Source: Phoronis australis (lineage: Eukaryota > Phoronida > Phoronidae). From it: 64,000 nucleotides of DNA. The position numbers and the translations under genes are program-made. The stretch spans positions 540,860-604,859 of the forward strand of contig NMRA01000142.1 of NCBI GenBank assembly GCA_002633005.1. The letters run 5' to 3'. Shown here piece after piece: positions 23,427 to 34,540 of this stretch. Position 1 is the stretch's first letter; every line of letters begins with the position of its first letter. The notes below the pieces were generated by a model, which saw only the letters and a program-made list of their open reading frames with translations, searched no databases and had not been told where the DNA came from.

Positions 23427-24470
23427 ATGCCATCATGGATCTGCGACATCTTAGAAGTAACATTCTATTTGATAATTTTTCTGTGGCCGCTATACACGAT
23501 AATGGCAGAAGAAGGCTTGATAGCTCCCAACAGTTGTATGCGCGTGCCGCGCCGGCAACAGAGAAACCGTAAAAAGAAATTCGATAGACACCCCGTCTTC
23601 AGTGTGGAAGGTTCCGAGTGTACGTCAGGAGACGCCCAAGAAACTGCAGAGGCAAACCAGACATCAACACCGCAGCAGAATGAAAATACAGAAGAACTAC
23701 AGACATCTGCTAACGCGTCGTTGAAAATTACAGAGCCAACGATGAGAGATACAGAATGCACTGTAGCACAACGTTGCGACAGTGAAAAAAAGGTAAAAGA
23801 TACACCGAATGCAGTGGAAACAGCAGACAAATTTGAAACAAGGGGAAAACCGGATGTGGCCGAAACTCAGTCTGGCGTAGGCCTCACTATGAAACCAAAA
23901 GTAAGAGCCAATGCCGAGACTAATGCACCCACGGCCTACACCAGTCACGAAGATTTGGTAGATGAACCACGCCCATGTAATGTAAATGGCGACGGCGACA
24001 AGTGGGAGTCTGAATTCACTCAATTCAACTGCGGTAGAAGTACGAAAAAGCAAAAGACTTGGAAACCAGTCTTTCCAAAAATATTTGAATCCAGGAAAAT
24101 ACGACATAAAATACTTTCCCCTGGAACGATATCTTTTATAAATTACAGCGCCGATGAAGACGATGAATTTCAGTGGGAAATGTTCGATAATGACAGAAAG
24201 CAAGCTCGGGAACGATTATCTGCGCAACAAATGACGCCATTAAATATTAAACAACTTAATGCGCAAGCCGACGAAATGAACGCCAGGCGACCACTAAGGC
24301 GGCGCTTGTCAAAACAATCTAAAAAAGCCAGACGAACGAACCAATGGCAGACCGAAGGCGTGGCTGAACCAGATCTTAACGTTACGTCAAATACTCTTCT
24401 GTGCGTTGAAAAGACAAGTAAGATTAAGAAATTCAAAAAAATGATCTCAAAGATTTTTCTGTGTCGTTAG
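23427..24470 (+). CDS. Intronless hypothetical protein, 347 aa, with one N-terminal membrane segment
   Basis: A clean ATG (AACAATG) opens a 347-codon frame ending TAG. Residues about 8-25 (LEVTFYLIIFLWPLYTI) form one hydrophobic segment. The rest is hydrophilic, with an acidic/Thr-rich middle, the patch ADEDDEFQWEMFDND near residue 240, an Arg-rich stretch (RRPLRRRLSKQSKKARR) and a basic C-terminal end (KIKKFKKMISKIF). That suggests a type II/III single-pass membrane protein with a long cytosolic tail, but this is inference from composition. No known domain is visible. The frame downstream (24523-25575) also ends in a short basic amphipathic tail. A retrogene or a lineage-specific gene is possible. 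Opposite-strand frames here look like shadows. Confidence 0.5.
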   Translation: MPSWICDILEVTFYLIIFLWPLYTIMAEEGLIAPNSCMRVPRRQQRNRKKKFDRHPVFSVEGSECTSGDAQETAEANQTSTPQQNENTEELQTSANASLKITEPTMRDTECTVAQRCDSEKKVKDTPNAVETADKFETRGKPDVAETQSGVGLTMKPKVRANAETNAPTAYTSHEDLVDEPRPCNVNGDGDKWESEFTQFNCGRSTKKQKTWKPVFPKIFESRKIRHKILSPGTISFINYSADEDDEFQWEMFDNDRKQARERLSAQQMTPLNIKQLNAQADEMNARRPLRRRLSKQSKKARRTNQWQTEGVAEPDLNVTSNTLLCVEKTSKIKKFKKMISKIFLCR

Positions 24471-24522
24471 CTTTGTCACTGAGTGAAAGCAAAGATTCGA
24501 CGATTTTTGTGCACTGCAATAA

Positions 24523-25575
24523 ATTATACAATCATTCTTTTTAACAAGGAATATCTTTAACATTGACACCATTACAGGGGATTGGGTTTCTGCAACTCAT
24601 GTAAGCGGGCACTCGCAGCATAAAATGTATGAACAATTCCTTATAATAGAACACGGTAAGAACGAGACCTTGAACTCCTGTGATAACGTGATAGCTATTT
24701 CAGAACTTCAGAACTATTGTTGGCGAAATCATTTAAAAACAAAACTTTTTGATCATACCCCTTTTGAAACTTACAATCTTCGCGGCAAGATGCTCACCTA
24801 CAAATCATGACAGAAAGGCATCGAAAAGCAAGAAAGGACGTGCGACGTAGATCAAACTGTTCTCTATAAATTTCCAGTTACTGGTACCACAAAAGTCAAC
24901 CAAGAAAGAATAACATGGCATCCAGGCCGTGGCGATGGGAAGCGTTTCAAAAACGTAGATGAGCTGCTATCCGAAGTCGTTTTTGGACAAACGAGACCCG
25001 TTGAAGTCGCGGACGTCGTGGTAGGATTCAACTTTTCGGGAAAACCTAAAATAAAACGACGTAAAAATCCAGATTATTTCAGAGTAACACGCTCAGAGAG
25101 AACCATCGACATCCGTGCACTCCAACAGAGTATACCTAGTTCACTTCCAAACCACAGCAATGTAAACACAACAGTTGCAACTCTGGCATTGCGAAGTAAA
25201 CATGGCGACCAGCGGTCCGGAGCATGGGAGCCACGTGGCGGATGCGAATGCGGGAAGTGCGTCTCGTCAATAAGTGACAGTGAAAGTATATGTCCACCAC
25301 AGATTCAGGTCGTCAAAGACGTTTCCGCCCAAATACACGGGAACTCCAACGGCAACACACAGCATGGTAGCTGGGAACTGAAAACACAGCCAATGGCCAA
25401 CTGTCAAAAGGGAACATACGGCGTGAGACCTGTAACGGAGATAGAGAAGGTCTACGTATTGGAATCCAATATCAATTTCAGATCCCGAAGTCATCTAGAG
25501 ATGTTTGGACTAAAAAAGATCACAGCATTTCGTAAAGCCAAAAGACGAGTTTTGGAGTTCTTTCGCCACAAGTGA
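24523..25575 (+). CDS. Intronless hypothetical reading frame interrupted by one in-frame TGA
   Basis: One frame is open from 24523 to the stop at 25573-25575 (about 350 codons), apart from a single TGA at 24808-24810. The first usable ATG is 24625. Before the TGA it reads MYEQFLIIEHGKNET to GKMLTYKS. After it the same frame continues QKGIEKQERT, then a lysine/arginine-rich part (KPKIKRRKNPDYFRVTRSER), a Cys cluster (GGCECGKC) and a basic tail (KKITAFRKAKRRVLEFFRHK). Composition is protein-like on both sides of the stop, so the break looks recent or is read through. Options are a nonsense allele, a sequencing error, stop-codon readthrough or two separate products. Splicing from the GTAAGA at 24656 to the CAG just after the TGA does not keep the frame. 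I do not recognise a family. Confidence 0.4.
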
Positions 25576-27495
25576 ACCAGCTTACGTTGTTTCCCTGTGC
25601 AGAATACTCTGTGTAACTTACAGCTACAAGTCCACAGTGGACAACTTCAAAGGAGAGACTTGATATGTAAATGACATACTCAGACAAGAATACAGTGCTG
25701 AGCCACTCAAGTCTTTCACTAAACCTTAAGTCACACTAATTCAAAATTCTTTAACCTATCTTTCTGCTGCCCTATTTCTTGGGCTGTCCAACCATATTTT
25801 ACCTTCATGCTAAAATCCCCATTTCGAAAGTGAAAACTGCAAGATTTAAATTTTCGGTAAATTCAAAATTAGATGATGTTCAGAAGTCACCCCAGTATTT
25901 CAGCTTTAAGAGTAGTAAATAAAGGATAAGCCTTGCATACCAGCATTGATTTCCCGCAAAAACAAACAAAACAAAATGATTGGATGCTAGAACTTGCAAA
26001 CTAGCCCAGCCACATGGAGGCGAATCACATCGTTTTCTACTGAACAAGGATTAATTTCAAAAGCTAACTATGTTCTTTAAGTTTCAAGGGATACCAAACC
26101 CGGTTTTGTCCTATTAACAGATATCACATCAAAACGGCATTTCCATCCAATTCCCTGAAACAAAATAATGCTCTATAATATTCCACAACTCTCAAAAGTT
26201 TGAAGGAAATTTTGAGAACTCCTTTTGAAGTCTGCAAAACGGGCAAAATGAGAGCTACGCTTTTAGCAAATTGCAAGACAACTGTGGAGAACAACCACCC
26301 ACCAAAGACCATGATGTCCAATCTGTGACAAAGAAAGTAAAAGTTTTTAGTTGATTCTTGCTTTTATCTTTCAAGATTGGCGCCAATGATGCATTAGCTG
26401 GTGACAGAATGAGGATTGGCTGAAATCATCAAATCGGGGTTTACTATCCAATTAACACTATTTTGAAAATGTATTCTCCAGGGTCTGTTTCACGAAAATT
26501 TACTAAAGACCTAAATCAGAAATTTGATCTTATAATCCACTTAACTTTTTTGGAAAAAGTAATTAAATCTCACTTTAGAAAAATGCAGTCTCTGAGAATA
26601 TACACATAACTGCTACTTACTGAGATAATTTATGTAAATTATTTCTAGTCTGTGATGCTCTCATAATTACTTGGCTAAAACCTTTTTTAACATTTGTGAA
26701 GTGGAAGCAAAAGTTATTTTCAGACCCCTGATTTTGTTTGGTTGGTAATTCCAGTGTGCAGCTTCCATAACAAAACTACGGTAAAATCCCAGATCTTGGA
26801 CAATGGAAAAATAATGGTTTTTGCAGTTTTCAAGCTTTTTTCACGAAACATCGATTTATCTATATCACGACAAGTCCACACTATAAGAAACTCACGCCTT
26901 TACAAAGTAACTTGTGTCTGAATTAATAAAAATTTCTTATAACCAAAACCTATTAGATATTGTAAATAAAACAATGGCTTGGTGTGAAGTTAATTTGATT
27001 TAAGATTTTATCACTTTTTGACACAAATTATAGCACACCATAACTGTCTCTAAACTGTAACAAAACACCAAATTACAGATTCAAGGAATTTTGGAAGGCA
27101 TTACCAATGCCCAAGGGATAAAATGTCACATTTTCCTTTAGTCTTGTGTTTAATCAAAAATTAATTTATGATCCATGTTCCTGGAACAGGAGTTTCCACG
27201 AATACAATCAATGCATCCGATTTACTTATTGCACTTGTCCAGACACATTTTTCACAACTCCGATTTCCAGTCACCATTTTAACTTTCATCCAAAGCTGCA
27301 GACTCAGTCACGTCCTGTCCTGCTCTGAAGGTCCCCTGCGTTTATTTCCCTCGCAATACTAGCAATCACTTTGAGATGGAACACGGGTAGATTGTTCCAC
27401 AATGGTGTCCTGTTCCTTCGTTATCAGTGAACTGCTGTGATACAACGGTAACGGTTAAGCACGTGGCTGCTTGTAAACATCCAGCGATTCTGCTG
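25576..27495. other. Intergenic stretch left of TRAPPC1
   Basis: AT-rich, without supportable exons. It should contain the 3' UTR of TRAPPC1 at its right end and one interspersed element (26479-26730). A poly(A) site could not be assigned. Confidence 0.5.
26479..26730. mobile_element. CTGTTTCA-family interspersed element, copy 1
   Basis: Starts CAGGGTCTGTTTCACG and ends with the complementary CAGACCCCTG. Its interior (AAAAATGCAGTCT, GAGAATAT.CACATAACTGCTA and CTCATAA..AC..GGCT..AACC) matches the copy at 63326-63626. Confidence 0.6.
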
Positions 27496-27624
27496 CTATG
27501 ACGCTCTGACAGGAAAGAAATTTACTGCCCTGATATACTCGTCCACTTTGGCTTTGAACAAGTCACTTTTGATTGGTTCGTCCAGGTTACACAATGGATT
27601 CTTAACAACGTATTCCACATAGAC
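27496..27624 (-). CDS. TRAPPC1: TRAPPC1 coding exon 4 (terminal)
   Basis: 129 bp, acceptor TTACAG|GTC. It encodes [16 protein letters not shown] to NFFPVRAS and TAG at 27498-27496. The end matches the human C-terminal FFSARAG pattern in position and length. Confidence 0.93.
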   Translation of the reverse strand, partial: VYVEYVVKNPLCNLDEPIKSDLFKAKVDEYIRAVNFFPVRAS

Positions 27625-30600
27625 CTGTAATTAAAGAGATTAAGACTTGAATATGCACGAACAGTAAAAATGGTTACCAACTTGGATGCTCTTCTCCCAA
27701 TTTAGAGATCATTTCTTGGCTTTGGAAGACCTGAGAGTTCACAGTTACTTTGAGACCAGATTCAATCCTTTGGCTTATCACAGAGGGTCTGAGACGTTTC
27801 CCATGTTGCTAGGAATCAAGTCTCATCTGCGTAATAAGCACAACACGGCGCTAGTTTTATAGCCATGTGTGGTCTACAGCAAGTAAGTTTTTTGCGGAAG
27901 GCGAGCTAGGTACTTTAATGGAAAGTGAGATACCTACTTTAACAAAACAAAAGCTGTATCAAGCACTACATTGGCAAGTAAAAAAATGACCAAGTTCCAA
28001 GTGACATAAAGTAAGAATGGAGCTTTATAAACACAAAATAACATCTACGAAATTACGTTCCTATCCCATGATAACTGTAGGGAACAAATAACGTGTTGAA
28101 CTGCCTTATTTTAAGATTTGACTTTTGTGACAGGTAGAAAAACTTAATCAAAACAAGTGACATGCGCTGTTGTTTGAATGGGATGTCCCAAAGAAGTAGT
28201 CACAATACCGAAGCAAAGCTCAATGTAACCTCAAAAAATGAATGTTTGCAGCATATGCCTGTACGTGTAACAATCAAGCAACCATCTAGACACACTATTC
28301 ATTAGAAAGGTGTGAAAAATATATTGTTTTTCATCAATGAAAATTAGAAATTTTGTTAAAAAATTGATCTGTGTAAGGACAAGATGTCACCAGTTTTAAA
28401 AATGAAGCGAACAGTGTTGTTTGTGTGGTTTCCCAAAATAGACAATGACAGGTAAAAATATACACATTCTGTTTACATACATTTTGCCTTAGTAAAAACA
28501 TATCCCAATTTGGCCATAATTAACTAGTATTACCCAAAAACATGGGTCATGAAACATTTCATTAATATACAATTTACAATATACGAAACCCCAACTCTGG
28601 AAAAATCCCGAGTGTACTTTAAGAGTAGCGCAAAACGAATTTTTTATTTTTGACACTCAACTAGATGACATCCAGAAAATCTCGATAGTAGTGAACGTAC
28701 ACTACAGTAACTTCACCAGCCTAACCAATACTCACCGAGCTGTACAAACCGTGAAGCACCTCACGAGTATTACCCACATGGAGGTCCGTGTTCAAGACAA
28801 ACTTGAGTCCACTGGCCGTCTCATAGAAATGTAGCTTGTACTTGCTGGTTTTGAAGTTGGTGAATCCATCTTTTCTGATTAATTTGTTAAGGATGAATGG
28901 ATTGGTCATGGTTTTGTTTACAATTTAAACATATATACCCTACAATTCTCTAGCATGAAAACAAAAACATCCATAAAATCAGATAAGCTGTCTTGAATAT
29001 TATAGGCAATATCAGACCAACTGACATGAGGAGTGTTGATGTGAACACTGAACTTAGTTGAACCATTCAGATTGGCTTTGGTAGTTAATAGACACTGAAA
29101 CTGTTGCATCAAAGTTTTCCCAACACAGAGCTGTGAAAACATTTTGCATTTTTAAATATGAAGAATTGTATTAATAGCTGTGATGATTACTAGAATAAAG
29201 TGCTTACTTTCATAGAATGATGCATACTTGAATCATGACACCAAATTTAATCTTTCACACTGCAACAAGACCTCGAAGGTCTGCTGTTAAATCCAACTGT
29301 TTATTGAGAAGAAGTTATCTGACAATTTTAACTTCGGTCCAACCTTTCACACTGACTGACAATTCCAAAAACATCGACCTGTTTACATCGGCAAAAGAGG
29401 TACTCACGACAACATGTGATTTAGTCGGAAAATAGTTTCAGTGAATCTCATTTTCTATTCTTTAAGCACATAAAGCCTAGGATACAAATCTGTTGGTGAA
29501 ATTCGGCTCACAAAGGACTTGATTGAGAATATCATTCCATACATAAGTTTGAACTCCTGCAATACGATAAAGCCCAAATAATACGACATGCAAAACACAT
29601 GGTGTAATCAATAATACGTCAGTTACATTTAGGATACCATTTCTAAAATTTAGGAAGTTACTGCATTTGAAAGTTTTTTAAAAGGACATTATTGGCGAAA
29701 AAAGTGACTTCTTGAGATGAGCCCCAGCATGTATTTGAGGCATCATCCCCCAAAGACGCAGCCTAAGGCTCTGCTGGCAGAGCTAAATCTCACCTTAAAA
29801 ATGCTACAGTAGTTTAGGATTATTAACTCGTGAAGTCACTGGCCTTTATTTAATAAACCTCAGGCAGACAATATCTTGAATTGGTAATTTACCAAATCAC
29901 AAAAACACACGATAGATTTTGTTGCTTTATAGCTCTGGTCAAAGCTAAAGACTTAAAGAAGGCTCTACAATCCAACAATAGCCCCAAAATTAAGGTCTTT
30001 TGGGTATAAAACTGATATTGTACCTAGTTCAAATTCAAAATTCAACCTAAAAACTGATGTTTTTTTTTTTTATTTTTTTTTTTAATTTTTTTTTTTTCAT
30101 TTGAAGTTTTTTATTTTGCTCTAGCATGATAATTACAAGTCGAATCAAACAATATACTATACATCGTTTACAAAAGATAACATTAAATCATTACTCAACA
30201 AGTACCGTATTTCCTTCAGGATGTAATTTAATAAAGTTTATGAACAATTGGAAATTAAGATTTTTTTTAACAAACTTTTGGCTAAATATGTAATTTTTTG
30301 CTAGCATGATCAGCAAATTAATATTACAATTTTCCGACTGAATGTTTCCCAAAAAACCANAAAACAGTTATTTACTTCAAGCTCTAAAATTAGGAGATTT
30401 CCTGCAGTATCCGAAGTGAAAGATAGAACTTTAAATTCAAAATTACTATTAAATAAGATGGCAACACCCCTGGCATCACTTCGACCATGGCTGAAAAAAC
30501 AGTCATATCCTGATGTTGACAACCATTGTGCTTCGGCTATCAAGGATAATTTTTATTATCAGAAAACTCAGGCCCAGAAGGTTTGGGAAGAAATGCGAAA

Positions 30601-30911
30601 TTTCAAAGGTGGGCCCAGCCAGAAGTAAGATTGTTTTATCCTGGCAAACAGATTCATCAAAGTGGTTTACCAAGATGGTTGTAACCCTGAAAACAGACTA
30701 TAGTCAAATTAAAGTTAAATGAAATGTTTTGTTCAATAAAAATTCAGAGCACCCTCTAAGCTACAGCATGCCATGCGATCTTTGGTTACATGGTTCACAG
30801 GTACCTTACCTCTTCTCTGTTGGTCAGACGACATTGCTTATTCCTGTTCCATTCGGCATAATACAAACAGGTCCCATTACGGTCAAATATGTAGAGGTTG
30901 TAAATTGTCAT
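27496..30911 (-). CDS. TRAPPC1: TRAPPC1 (Bet5 homologue), TRAPP tethering complex subunit, complete
   Basis: Four coding exons on the minus strand: 30911-30810, 29556-29486, 28874-28736 and 27624-27496. All are GT-AG and the frame is continuous; 441 bp gives 146 aa (human about 145 aa). The sequence follows the human protein throughout: [20 protein letters not shown] at the start, [19 protein letters not shown], then [25 protein letters not shown] and VVKNPLCNL. These form the longin-type mixed alpha/beta fold of TRAPP small subunits. The protein belongs to the core that exchanges nucleotide on Rab1 and tethers ER-derived vesicles at the Golgi. A CAG acceptor 14 bases before the ATG shows that a 5' UTR exon lies upstream (to the right). 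It is transcribed away from CNTROB, head to head, as in human. Confidence 0.95.
28736..28874 (-). CDS. TRAPPC1: TRAPPC1 coding exon 3
   Basis: 139 bp, acceptor ATCAG|A and donor AGCTCG|GTGAGT. It encodes [18 protein letters not shown] to [10 protein letters not shown]. The frame stays open upstream of the acceptor, but homology starts exactly at KDGF. Confidence 0.93.
29486..29556 (-). CDS. TRAPPC1: TRAPPC1 coding exon 2
   Basis: 71 bp, acceptor TTGCAG|GAG and donor GATTT|GTATCC. It encodes [15 protein letters not shown] to SPTD and leaves a phase-2 codon completed as Leu by exon 3. Confidence 0.92.
30061..30118. repeat. Poly-T tract
   Basis: Nearly pure T run with single A breaks, inside TRAPPC1 intron 1. 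On the minus strand it is a poly-A tract and could be the 3' end of the LINE remnant at 30310-30543. Confidence 0.6.
30310..30543 (-). mobile_element. LINE fragment, APE-type endonuclease domain
   Basis: The minus strand encodes [20 protein letters not shown] followed by a hydrophobic strand ([11 protein letters not shown]). This pattern is typical of the apurinic endonuclease domain at the start of ORF2 in CR1/L2/Rex-like retrotransposons. An N at 30360 interrupts it, and no reverse transcriptase follows, so it is a truncated relic. It sits in the first intron between TRAPPC1 coding exons. Confidence 0.65.
30810..30911 (-). CDS. TRAPPC1: TRAPPC1 coding exon 1
   Basis: Acceptor TTTTCAG| 14 bases before the ATG at 30911; donor GAAGAG|GTAAGG. 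It encodes 34 residues from MTIYNLYIF to LTNREE, phase 0. Confidence 0.93.
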
Positions 30912-31744
30912 AACAACGAAAGCTGAAAATAAACAGATAAACAATGTATGTAAAAGACCAGGGCTCGACGCTATGAAAATCGCCAGGTCGCATTTTGCGA
31001 CCTAGCCAAAATCTCAGGTCACATTCTCAAAATCCAGCTTACGTTCATAAATGTCGCAAAAATTTCCCGCCATTTTTACGCGCTAAAATTTATTTTTTAG
31101 ATCATCAAGAAAATGTTTAAATTATGCTCTTATCTGCAGTGTTAAATACTCACAAATTTCAGATCACAAAATTGAGTTCTTACACGCGGGTACAACGTTA
31201 CGGTTCTTCACGACTGCCGTTGAAAGGCTCTAGAACAAAAGGCTATGGTAGTTGCCGACATGAAAGTTGAATCAGTGCTCTCTAACTGAAACGCGCATTT
31301 GAGTAGCTAAGTTTGCAATGTGAAAAGGGAGGAAATATCGTTGAAAAAGTATCCACGATTTTGCCAGGTCTGACCTGCTTTGATGACCGTCATTAAAGTC
31401 GTTAAGGATAACACTGAACAAAAACTCCCTCCACTTTTGGTTTGCATCCCAAACTTAGGCGAACATGAACTGATCTAGCAACTTAACTCGATGATTGAAA
31501 TATAACTAGTAGAATTAAAAGTTAGTACTACATACTTGAGGTTCATGGCAATAGGGATAACACAGCAACACTCGAATCTCACTCTATTTAATACCCACAG
31601 TGCTGTAAACATTCGTCAGGCACATTTCCTGCCTTGTTTTCGAGCCACTGGAGTTTCACGTTATTTGTTGTTGTCTGATTCTTAACAAGTTTTTCTCGAT
31701 TGCATTACGCTATTCGTTCTTCCTATGCTAACGAAGAATTAAGT

Positions 31745-31860
31745 GTTGTGTTGTGGGCTGCAACAGCGGCGTGAAAGTTTTATAAACTGGACAAATACCC
31801 ATGGATGCATGATCTGAAATTCTTTGCTTTCCCGATATTAATGAGAGACACGAAAATGTG
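31745..31860 (+). pseudogene. THAP-like zinc-finger remnant
   Basis: KCCVVGCNSGVK followed, after a frameshift and stop, by MHDLKFFAFPILMRDTK. The spacing of the first two cysteines and the FP motif fit a THAP domain. The later C-x2-H pair is not visible. It is inside the 30961-34540 element. Confidence 0.4.
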
Positions 31861-32564
31861 CCTGACTTCAAAAACTATCATTACGGCGTTTTCCTGTTGC
31901 TCCCAACTTGTTCGATTCTATAGCCCAACAACAAGCTGGGAAGTTTACCCCTGTAGCCAATATCTTACACGACTGATTAACTCCATTCTGGCATTCATGG
32001 TTGGAGGGCCAGCTCTCTTTTGTTTGATAATTGCTCTAATCTTCAATAAGATTGTATCTATAGCCTGACTGGGCTGTGCTGTTCAAAATAAAAGTTGAGT
32101 TATAACATATTTGAACATAAACCAATAGGATTTCTGAAATCGTCGTCAAATGGTGATCATGTTTAGTTTTTGAATTGCCAAAATCGCCCAACTGCAATAA
32201 TCTATTCTTTTGAAATGTATCAATTCACTCTGGGTTTGACTGTGTTCACACGTGGTGTGTAATAAGCCTGGTAGATAATTGCCCTGCTTGTTGTCGTAAC
32301 AGACATAAGAGTGTGCTTTGCAGTTAACAAAGAAGCTAGATGTTATCACACGCTCAGAACTCCTTACGTCTGGAAAAGTCACTGAACGGGAAAAAGCTGT
32401 CATGGATCAAGCACTTTCTTATCTCCATTATAACGGTGAATAAAAGTTATCTCAAGAATGCATACAAACATCTCCTGTTGTGTGATAATATCTGACAAGT
32501 GAAGTTTTCAAATGCATATTTTATGCCACTGTTACTGAGTGCCGAAGCGAAGCGGGTCAGTTTG

Positions 32565-32872
32565 GGTCATGGTTCTTTCCAGTAATCGTCATGAAAAAAT
32601 GCTTGGAAAACTATGCCTCGACATTGTTGTTCTCAATGCAGAGTAAAGAATTGTTATCAGATAAATACATGCGAGGTTGGTTACATTTAGTTCAAGTGAC
32701 ATTACAACAGTCACGCTCTTTCCAAGAATCGTCATGAAAAAATGCTTGAAAAGCTATTCCCAGAAATTGTTGTTCACAATGCAGGGTAAAGAATTGTTAT
32801 CAGATAAATACAAGTGTACACAAGCTTTCTCTTCTACTTTGCAAGGTTGGTTACATATAATTCAACGGACTT
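32565..32872. repeat. Tandem duplication of about 140 bp
   Basis: Two diverged copies in direct order share TCTTTCCA, CGTCATGAAAAAATGCTTG, AAAGAATTGTTATCAG, ATAAATACA and GGTTGGTTACAT. The duplication lies inside the 30961-34540 transposon. Confidence 0.7.
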
Positions 32873-34540
32873 AACAATAGTCATGAGCACTAAGAACTTG
32901 ACTGTGTGCCCTAAACTTTATTCAACTAAATTTGAAGAACTGCAGGCCCGTAGCCAGGGGAGTTTGCGGGGATTCGATCCAATGCGGAAAAGGTCTAACC
33001 CCAGCCTTTGCGATAAAGACAGGATATAGATGGACAACAGCAGCTACTGGTACCATTGCTAACTACAAGCCAGGATAACTAATTTAGTTATCATTCTGAA
33101 TTTGCTTCCCGTTCAAAGCGCTGCATGTAATCATAGGGACGTACCCGGCAAACTTCGCCCGCGTGCTGCTTCATGGCCGACAGGATTGTCCAGATGATTA
33201 GAAGAGGCTTTATGTTATTCATCAGCACTGAACACGCATGGTAGCTACACCATAGGGTAACAAGGGAGTCAAAAGCATTGTTTTGACCCTTCAAATTGTT
33301 ATCCAAACAAAGCAAAAAAGCATGTACCAAATATGTTCCTAAAATTTTTGTAACACTTATTACCTGCATAACAAGTCACCTGACCCAAGCTCAATCATTA
33401 CATTCTGTACCTCGAGCAATTCTTTGGGAAATTTTCTCTGACACCCCAAACTCAAACTCTACAATTGAGGGTGAGTACAAGTTTTTCTTGGTCTCCACTT
33501 GATTCCAAACTTAGTTCAACGAGCCAAGGGAACATCAACCCGGTGAAACATCGGAACAGGAAAACATTAGTACTGGGCTACATCGGTCCCGGGGAATATC
33601 GTACAGCATCAGGTCTTTTATAACCGCCGGGAATCTATTAGGTTCATTGTCAAATAAACCATTGGCATCCGGGTGCTTAACAGAGTCAAGCCGGTGCTCT
33701 TTCATTTTGGACTGTCGCTGTTATCTTTTGATGTGTAGCTTTGGAGTTGTGCGCAATTGTGAATTCAGGCACCTGAATCGCCTACATTTTACGTTGGCAA
33801 CAACATGTGACAGACTACTCATATGTCGCACACGTAGCCCCAGAAACAAGTAAAGGGTTTGAAAATTTCTTGGTGACTCAAAAACAACTTTGCTGAAAGT
33901 AGAGATGTGGCCATCTTTTGGTGATTAATAAGGTTGTCATTTTCATGTTTACTGTCTTGCGATAAAAAACGAGACGCATATTTCCACATCATGAAAGTCT
34001 GCCACCGCTTGCACACTAGCAATGGAACCGACCAGTGCCATAGTCCGATATCAGTAATACTGTGGCGGATATTTGTTATAACGTCACAACTTACTTGAAA
34101 TACGTTTTTCTACTACAAAGTTTGGCAAGTTGATCATTTAAGAATTAGTAAAAGACAACTATATTGTGAGGTTATATCACGCGTTATGCCGCGGTAAGAA
34201 ACTTTATTCGGCGCATTCGGAAATTTGCAAAAGTAGCCGAAAATGTTAGCCAATGAAACGCGTCAAAGATCGATTCTGCATTATCTCATGTTTGCACGAT
34301 ATGCCAGTCATTGGGAGGGCTGCTCAAAACTTGATTTGGCGGCAACCAAATAAGTCGGATTCAAACGAGTTCCTTTATATATTGCCAGTTATCTGCCAAG
34401 AAGTGTAAAAAACTCAGCTCGCAGACTTCGGAAATTCCAGGTCGCATTTTGTGACTTGATACCAGCTGGCAAAAATCTCAGCTCGTATTTCCAAATTTCA
34501 GGTCGCAAATGCAACCTGCAGCTCGTTATGTCGAGCCACG

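Larger units (their letters stand above)
30961..34540. mobile_element. Decayed DNA transposon, about 3.6 kb, with a THAP-like remnant
   Basis: The left end GGGCTCGACGCTATG and the right end, read on the other strand, CGTGGCTCGACATAACG share the core GGCTCGAC. The heptamer AAGACCA flanks both sides (30954-30960 and 34541-34547), as a target duplication. Subterminal GGTCGCATTTTG.GAC words occur at both ends. Around 31745 one frame reads KCCVVGCNSGVK, and a shifted frame continues LKFFAFPILMRD, the C-x-x-x-C and FP pattern of a THAP zinc finger, as used by P-element-like and some other transposases. Stops and frameshifts show that it is dead. It lies just upstream of TRAPPC1 coding exon 1, probably in the 5' UTR intron. 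Confidence 0.6.

Noticed and set aside
24625-24810. Independent 61-residue protein
   Set aside because: The same frame continues for 255 more codons after its TGA, so I treat it as part of one interrupted frame.
24655-24813. Intron from GTAAGA at 24656 to CAG at 24811-24813 removing the TGA
   Set aside because: Joining these sites shifts the frame and meets a stop soon after.
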